A stretch of DNA of 46,290 bases from positions 28,024 through 74,313 of the forward strand of contig NZ_LFML01000157.1 in the NCBI RefSeq assembly GCF_001044425.1, in the 5' to 3' direction. Source of the stretch: Streptomyces roseus (GTDB taxonomy: Bacteria; Actinomycetota; Actinomycetes; Streptomycetales; Streptomycetaceae). A program made the position numbers and the translations under genes. The notes beneath the pieces were generated by a model, which saw nothing but the letters and a program-made list of their open reading frames with translations, searched no databases and was not told the origin of the DNA. Shown piece by piece: positions 41,657-46,290 of this stretch; positions within the stretch are counted from its first letter, which is position 1; each line of letters starts with the position of its first letter.

Positions 41657-43192
41657 TTGAAACGTACGGCGCTCGCCTCCCTCTCCTTCGTCACCGCCCT
41701 CACCCTCGCCGCCTCGGGCTCACCGGCGGCAGCTGCGCCCGTTGCCGCCCCGCCGCTGCTCAGGATCATGCCGCTGGGTGACTCCATCACCGCAGGCGCT
41801 TACAGCTCGACCGAAGCCGGATACCGCGCCCCGCTGTGGGGGCTGATGGCCGGCCAGACCCGCTACACCCCCGATTTCGTGGGCTCCGGATCTTTCGGTG
41901 CTGTCGGTGACCCCGACAACGAGGGGCACAGCGGCTGGACAATCGACCAGGTCCGAGCCGAGATCGACCGGTGGCAGGACGCGGCACGGCCCGACGTGAT
42001 CCTGCTGCACCTGGGCATCAACGACCTGAAGTGGCACGCCGCCGACCCGGAAGACGCCGCCCGCCGACTGCTCGATCTCGTCGACCGCCTTCAGGCACAG
42101 CGGCCCGGCACCACGGTCCTCGTCCTGGGACTTCTCACCGACACCCCCGGCCTGGAAGCCCAGATCCAAGCATTCAACTCCGTGCTCCAGGGGCAGCAGG
42201 CGTCCCGGCAGGCTGCCGGGCAGCACTTCAGGTACGTAGCACCGCCTCGGCTGGACGTAGCCGCCGAGCTCCCCGACGGGCTGCACCCCAACGACGCCGG
42301 CTATCGCAAGCTGGCCACCACCTACAACGCGGCCATCGAAGAGGCAGTCACCGCTGGCTGGACCCGCCGCACGCCTGCGCCGCGCGCGGGGACCGAATCG
42401 GGCGGCACCGGAGCCGTGAGGTGGGCCGACTTCGACGGCGACGGCCGCACCGACCAGCTCACCATCGCCGACGGCGGCGAAGTGCGCGCACGCCTCAACC
42501 GTGCCGGCGGTTGGCAGGACGTGGGCCGCATCGCCACCGGCGTGACCACCGACCGTGCCCGGGTGCGGTTCGCCGACTTCGACGGGGACGGCAAGACCGA
42601 CTACCTCCTGATCGCGCCCGGCGGAGGAGTCACCGTCTATCTCAACAAGGGCGGCGACGTGGCCGGCCCGAACGGCTGGCAGCACGTCGGCCAAATGGCG
42701 TGGGGTACCACGACGCGCCACGAGCAGGTCCGCTTCGCGGACTGGGACGGCGACGGCCGGACCGACTACGTCACCATCGCCGACAACGGCGCCCTGACGG
42801 TCCACCTCAACCGCGGCGGCGACCCGGCTGGGCCGACCGGCTGGGTGGGCCTGGGCCAAGTCGCCACCGGCACCACCCAAGACCGCAGCCGGGTCCGGCT
42901 CGCGGACCTCGACGGCGACGGACGAGCCGACTACAACACCGTCAACCCTGACGGCAGCCTGACCACCTACCTCAACCGCGGCGGTGACCGCCACGGCGGC
43001 TGGCAGAACCTGGGGCGCACCGCCTCCGGCGTCACCACCCACCACGAGCATGTACAACTCGCCGACGTCAACGGCGACACCCACGCCGACTACCTCAACG
43101 CCACGACCGACGGCGCCACGCACGCCTACCTGTTCAACGGAGGCGACGCTTCCGGTTCCGACGGCTGGACCTACATTGGCGCCCTCCTTTGA
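41657..43192 (+). CDS. Secreted SGNH/GDSL hydrolase with FG-GAP repeats
   Basis: A 511-residue secreted esterase-like enzyme. The start is probably the TTG at 41657 (MKRTALASLSFVTALTLA after initiation), which gives a clean signal peptide ending SPAAAA; upstream sequence is open but not signal-like. The SGNH blocks are all present: Ser43 in PLGDSITAG, Asn122 in GINDL, and Asp207/His210 in DGLHPND. Such enzymes cut ester or acetyl groups on sugars, lipids or cell-wall polymers. Residues about 250-511 carry FG-GAP-like repeats (WADFDGDGRTDQLTIADGG pattern) very like those of the upstream trypsin-fold protein, so the two share a binding module. Ends about 230 bp after that gene and may be co-transcribed. 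Confidence 0.9.
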   Translation: MKRTALASLSFVTALTLAASGSPAAAAPVAAPPLLRIMPLGDSITAGAYSSTEAGYRAPLWGLMAGQTRYTPDFVGSGSFGAVGDPDNEGHSGWTIDQVRAEIDRWQDAARPDVILLHLGINDLKWHAADPEDAARRLLDLVDRLQAQRPGTTVLVLGLLTDTPGLEAQIQAFNSVLQGQQASRQAAGQHFRYVAPPRLDVAAELPDGLHPNDAGYRKLATTYNAAIEEAVTAGWTRRTPAPRAGTESGGTGAVRWADFDGDGRTDQLTIADGGEVRARLNRAGGWQDVGRIATGVTTDRARVRFADFDGDGKTDYLLIAPGGGVTVYLNKGGDVAGPNGWQHVGQMAWGTTTRHEQVRFADWDGDGRTDYVTIADNGALTVHLNRGGDPAGPTGWVGLGQVATGTTQDRSRVRLADLDGDGRADYNTVNPDGSLTTYLNRGGDRHGGWQNLGRTASGVTTHHEHVQLADVNGDTHADYLNATTDGATHAYLFNGGDASGSDGWTYIGALL

Positions 43193-43535
43193 CACGGACG
43201 TTCGGCAGGTGCCCAGGACAAGCCGCATCACGTCGGTTCGGCGCGGACACAGGGCACGTTTGGCACGGCGAAAGCGCAAAGACGGGGCAATCGAAGTCCT
43301 GCTTTGAGGTGGGAGGCATACGTGGATGGAGCGTGTCGGGCGCTGAGCGGCGACGGCCGGTCCCTCAGGTGGACATCGTCGCCCAAGCGCAGCGTCACCT
43401 CTGCGCACCCGGGCCCACCGGGCTCCCACGGTACGCCCTGCGGCGTGCGGTCACCGCAGCGATCGACCGCGGCACCGCTGCGCGGATCTGCCGGTACGCC
43501 TGAGCCGGTTGATCCGCCTCGCCAGATTCGGCGCC

Positions 43536-43904
43536 ATGCTCGACTGGATCCCCGCATGGGGAAGTGCCGCACTCATGTCGATGGCGACGACCATCTTCAC
43601 CGGCCGCTACATCTCGCCGCTGCTGGAGATCCGCAACCGGCGCTTCCAGACGAAGATGCAGGCACAAGAGAAGATCACCACGAACGCCCTGTCGGTCCTG
43701 ACTGCCGCAATCAAGCTGCGGGAGGTTCAGATTCCCGACGGGGTCACCGACACACTCCGGGCCACGCTCACCGAGGAGCGCGACAGGTGGCACCGGCAAG
43801 TCGACGAGGCAACCCAACACCTCACCGACCGAGCGCAGGAGTTCGTCTTGACCTTCCGCGGCACCATCGGAGTCCTGGGAATGCGCTACTGCGGGACGGC
43901 CTGA
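43536..43904 (+). CDS. Hypothetical protein with hydrophobic start and coiled coil, perhaps truncated
   Basis: A 122-residue frame from the ATG at 43536: MLDWIPAWGSAALMSMATTI, a likely membrane segment, followed by a charged helical region (RNRRFQTKMQAQEKITTNAL and EERDRWHRQVDEATQHLTDR). The frame stops at 43904, but the next frame continues plausibly as MVWISDRTEKTKLRHLLE, so the gene may be frameshifted here and originally longer. I do not recognise the family. No clear ribosome site is present; an upstream GTG/TTG near 43509 is possible. A degraded frame just before it ends at 43503. Confidence 0.4.
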   Translation: MLDWIPAWGSAALMSMATTIFTGRYISPLLEIRNRRFQTKMQAQEKITTNALSVLTAAIKLREVQIPDGVTDTLRATLTEERDRWHRQVDEATQHLTDRAQEFVLTFRGTIGVLGMRYCGTA

Positions 43905-44369
43905 ATGGTCTGGATCTCCGACCGGACCGAGAAGACGAAGCTGCGGCACCTCCTGGAAACTGCGGCCTGACGGCGCCCGTACGTGTCGTGCCCGGCGCTG
44001 TCCCGCTGGGCGAAGAGTTGCGCAGGAAGTCGCGGTAGGCGGCGCCACAGGTCTCCACGCCCCGGCCGAGGCCCTGTCACAGCTGGAACCGGTCGGCGAC
44101 CTGCACGGCGTCGGTGGCACGGCGACGGGAGGCCCGGCGACCTTCCGTGGGGACGGCCCGGCCGTCCTGCCGGACGGGACGGTGGCGGTCAGCTCCAGGC
44201 CGGGGAACACCCGTTTTCTCCCCGAGAACTGGCACTGGGTGGCGCGAGCCGCACTGGTGAACCGCGGCCGAGGTGGGCGGACCGGGCCCGTCGCCCCGGG
44301 TGGCGATGCGGTTCGAGGCGTCGGGGTGAGCGGCGCGGGTACCGACCTCACACACTCTGGTCGTTTGGG
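43905..44369. other. Intergenic or 3' remnants; no confident gene
   Basis: Plus-strand frames such as LPDGTVAVSSRPGNTRFLPE (about 44170-44230) look weakly coding but lack a start and domain. Possibly the tail of the broken gene before it. Confidence 0.35.
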
Positions 44370-44873
44370 TCAGCGGGCTCGCACGGGAGCCCACAGGCTG
44401 ACGCTCCACACGTCCCCGTGGCCCACGTGACAGCCCCTTTCCTCCTCCTCGTCGTCCACGACGAGCACGGAGACGCAGGACTCCTCCGCCCGGTACTCCA
44501 GGAAGCCTCCCTGGTCGCTGAGGGTGAACTCCGGGACCGGAGGGGTCCTGGAGAGCGCCTGCAGTACCTCGGCCCATGCGGTGTACGGGGCGAACCCGAC
44601 GCCCGTGCTCGCGGCCCACCGGGCGGCCAGCTCGGGGGCGTTCGCGAGGCGGTGCAGCTCGATCGAGCCGCCGGACATCACCCACTCCTGCCCCGGGTTG
44701 AAGTAGAACTCGACGAACCCGTAGTCGCGGCGCAGCGAGACGCCGCCCTCGCCGACGACATCGACGTGGCGGTCCGGCAGAGCCCGGTCGACCTCGGCGA
44801 GGGTGGAACCGATGCCGATGCCGTGCAGGCGCCCGGTCGGGATGAAGGAGGCGAGGAATTCGATGCCGGTCAC
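44370..44873 (-). CDS. Intact putative immunity protein of a broken Rhs toxin
   Basis: A 167-residue acidic soluble protein. Its GTG start at 44873 overlaps the toxin's stop (GTGA, 44870-44873), the coupling typical of a toxin/immunity pair. It begins TGIEFLASFIPTGRLHG, then GIGIGSTLAEVDRALPDR, a pattern like the putative immunity gene at 34266-34754, then YGFVEFYFNPGQEWVMSGG and a very acidic C-terminal part (VVDDEEEERG). It has no signal peptide. The upstream toxin is frameshifted and truncated, so this immunity gene now stands alone and could protect against kin with a live copy. The family is not named to me. Confidence 0.7.
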   Translation of the reverse strand: MTGIEFLASFIPTGRLHGIGIGSTLAEVDRALPDRHVDVVGEGGVSLRRDYGFVEFYFNPGQEWVMSGGSIELHRLANAPELAARWAASTGVGFAPYTAWAEVLQALSRTPPVPEFTLSDQGGFLEYRAEESCVSVLVVDDEEEERGCHVGHGDVWSVSLWAPVRAR

Positions 44874-45526
44874 GGCCAGTTCTCCGGTTTGTCGATCAGG
44901 GCCTGCATCTCCGCGGAGCGGTTCTGCGAGTCGCCCCAGTTGTGGGTGTCCATGTGTTCCTTGGCCGACTTCGCCTTGGCCAGGAGGTCTGCGCGCAGCT
45001 TTGGGTCGTTGTTCACAGTGTCCAAGGGCCGCCGGACGCTCTTGTCCGAGGCCCAGCCGTCCTCCAGTCGAATGGGGGCGCCCTGGATGTTGCCGTCCTT
45101 GTCCACGGTGTGCTGACCTCGTGCTCGCCCTTCTTGAGCGGGATGTGGATGTGCGCGCCCTTCGTCGCGAGGCGACCGGGGGCACCCGGATCTTGCAGGG
45201 TTTGAGGCCGAGGGGGTCGGACCAGGTGTGCGGGTTGTGCACGCACATCACCGGATTGGGGGCGGGGTCGAGGCCGAGCGGGTCGTTGCTGAGGTAGCGG
45301 GCCGTCTCGGGGTCATAGTGCCGGTGGAGGTTGTAATGGAGGCCGGTTTCAGGGTCGAAGTACTGGCCAGGGAAGCGCAGGGGCGTGTACGCCGTGCTCC
45401 CGCTCGCCCACGTCGTCGTACCCCACAGCGTGCTGCGGGTCCGCCAGGCGAGGTCGCCGGACTCGCCGATGAGCTCGGTCGGTGCGCCGACGAGGTCTGT
45501 CACCATCGAGTAGAACCGCGCGCCTG
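44870..45526 (-). pseudogene. C-terminal part of an Rhs toxin, frameshifted and cut by IS481 element
   Basis: Minus strand, from the right: RFYSMVTDLVGAPTELIGE, then TPLRFPGQYFDPETGLHYNL and YLSNDPLGLDPAPN, the end of an Rhs core with the DPLGL boundary. After LKPCKIRVPP the frame shifts (near 45180, at a C/G run) into GRLATKGAHIHIPLKKGEHE, then again (near 45110) into DKDGNIQGAPIRLEDGWASD and SAEMQALIDKPENWP. So the tip of about 110 residues is split into three frames and dead as read. The N-terminal bulk is missing because the IS481 element begins at about 45527. The tip family is not recognised; its HIHI motif and Lys/Asp-rich body suggest a nuclease-type tip. Confidence 0.8.
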
Positions 45527-46290
45527 TGTTGTCCGGGGACGTTGGTGACACGCGTGCTGGGTTCTTGAAATGGGTGAGGGCCTCCGGGTTCGGTGTGGAT
45601 TGCGACATCTACATCGTTCCGAGGAGGCCCTCGTGGTCCACCGTAATGCCCCGCTGACCGAGACCGGACGACTTCGGCTGGCCCGCTGTGTCGTGGACGA
45701 CGGCTGGCCCGTGCGGCGGGCCGCGGAGCGTTTCCAGGTCAGCCACACCACCGCCGCCCGCTGGGCCACCCGCTACCGCACGCTGGGCATCGCCGGAATG
45801 AGTGACCGCTCCAGCCGCCCCCACCGCCAGCCGCGGCGGACCGCGGCCGCAGTCGAGGAACACGTCCTGCGGCTACGACGCGAGCACCGGATCGGACCCC
45901 TGCGCCTGGCCGCCCGCTGCGGCATCGCAGCCTCGACCGCCCACCGCATCCTGACCCGCCACGGCCTGCCACCCCTGGCCGCACTCGACCGTGCCACCGG
46001 CGAACCCGTCCGCCGCTACGAACGGGCCCGCCCCGGCGAGCTCGTCCACATCGACGTCAAAAAGCTGGGCCGGATCCCCGACGGCGGCGGCCACAAGACC
46101 CTCGGCCGGGCCGAAGGCCGCCGCAACAAGACCGGCGCCGGCTGGGCCTACCTTCACACCGCCCTCGACGACCACACCCGCCTCGCCTACACCGAAGACC
46201 TGCCCGACGAGACCGCCCCGACCTGCGCGGCCTTCCTGACACGGGCAACGGCCTGGTTCGCCTCTGTGGGCATCACCGTCGAACGCGTCC
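45527..46290 (+). mobile_element. IS481-family insertion sequence, left part (continues past the window)
   Basis: Similarity to the Rhs core ends at about 45527, where TGTTGTCCGGGGACGTTGG starts, a plausible left inverted repeat beginning with TGT as in this family. The transposase gene begins about 106 bp inside. The right end lies outside the window, so neither the matching repeat nor a target duplication can be checked; the left boundary is approximate. Confidence 0.7.
45633..46290 (+). CDS. IS481-family transposase, 3' end beyond window
   Basis: The GTG at 45633 follows GAGGAGG by 5 bases and opens a frame that runs to the window edge (219 codons, no stop). The N-terminal part is a helix-turn-helix of the family (RRAAERFQVSHTTAARWATR, then GIAGMSDRSSRPHRQP), followed by a second helical domain (LRREHRIGPLRLAARCGIA). 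The DDE core begins with the first Asp in ELVHIDVKKLGRIPDGGGH and the second in YLHTALDDHTRLAY. The Glu block lies outside. Everything seen is in frame and normal for the family, so the element may be active. Confidence 0.88.
   Translation, partial: MVHRNAPLTETGRLRLARCVVDDGWPVRRAAERFQVSHTTAARWATRYRTLGIAGMSDRSSRPHRQPRRTAAAVEEHVLRLRREHRIGPLRLAARCGIAASTAHRILTRHGLPPLAALDRATGEPVRRYERARPGELVHIDVKKLGRIPDGGGHKTLGRAEGRRNKTGAGWAYLHTALDDHTRLAYTEDLPDETAPTCAAFLTRATAWFASVGITVERV

Overview
The window looks like an accessory region of a Streptomyces or close actinobacterial relative. Base composition is very GC-rich and starts are often GTG preceded by AGGAGG-like sites. The gene families point the same way: CYP157-type P450, MmyB-type regulator, ALF-repeat and Rhs polymorphic toxins, and secreted enzymes with FG-GAP repeats. 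I saw no tRNA, rRNA, CRISPR array or housekeeping operon. Intact genes alternate with decayed ones and insertion sequences, as in a chromosome arm or a large plasmid.

Layout. 1-8.4 kb: a decayed IS5-type transposase, a P450 without the K-helix EXXR motif, an XRE/MmyB regulator, two abutting insertion sequences (IS5-like at 4226-5084 and IS701-like at 5088-6485, with a CTAA duplication), and a broken ATP-dependent DNA ligase. 8.4-9.8 kb: a stand-alone P450. 10.6-14.2 kb: two tandem paralogous small secreted proteins, then an ABC ATPase and two membrane proteins. 14.2-15.4 kb: a frameshifted membrane-protein region. 16-18 kb: a secreted thermolysin-family protease. 18.2-20.7 kb: a membrane-anchored NB-ARC/TPR protein. 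21.2-26.2 kb: an MFS exporter divergent from an S9 peptidase, a 60-residue peptide gene overlapping the peptidase stop, and a third P450. 26.3-45.5 kb: polymorphic-toxin territory. It holds a decayed toxin with its small partner, an intact Rhs protein with a hydrophobic tip and a tiny two-helix membrane protein behind it, a barstar-like gene, a giant ALF-repeat/HINT protein ending in an SCP1.201 (DddA-like) deaminase domain, putative immunity genes, and an Rhs toxin pseudogene cut by an IS481 element at the right edge. Within this stretch lie two adjacent secreted enzymes, a trypsin-fold protein with Ala in place of the catalytic Ser and an SGNH hydrolase, sharing one type of FG-GAP repeat tail.

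The most promising undescribed systems are: (a) the S9 peptidase / 60-aa peptide / P450 / MFS cassette; (b) the paired secreted proteins with their linked ABC and membrane genes; (c) the Rhs hydrophobic tip with its 71-aa membrane partner; (d) the deaminase-tipped giant toxin with a low-GC candidate immunity gene. Functions for (a) and (b) are inference from arrangement, not recognised homology.
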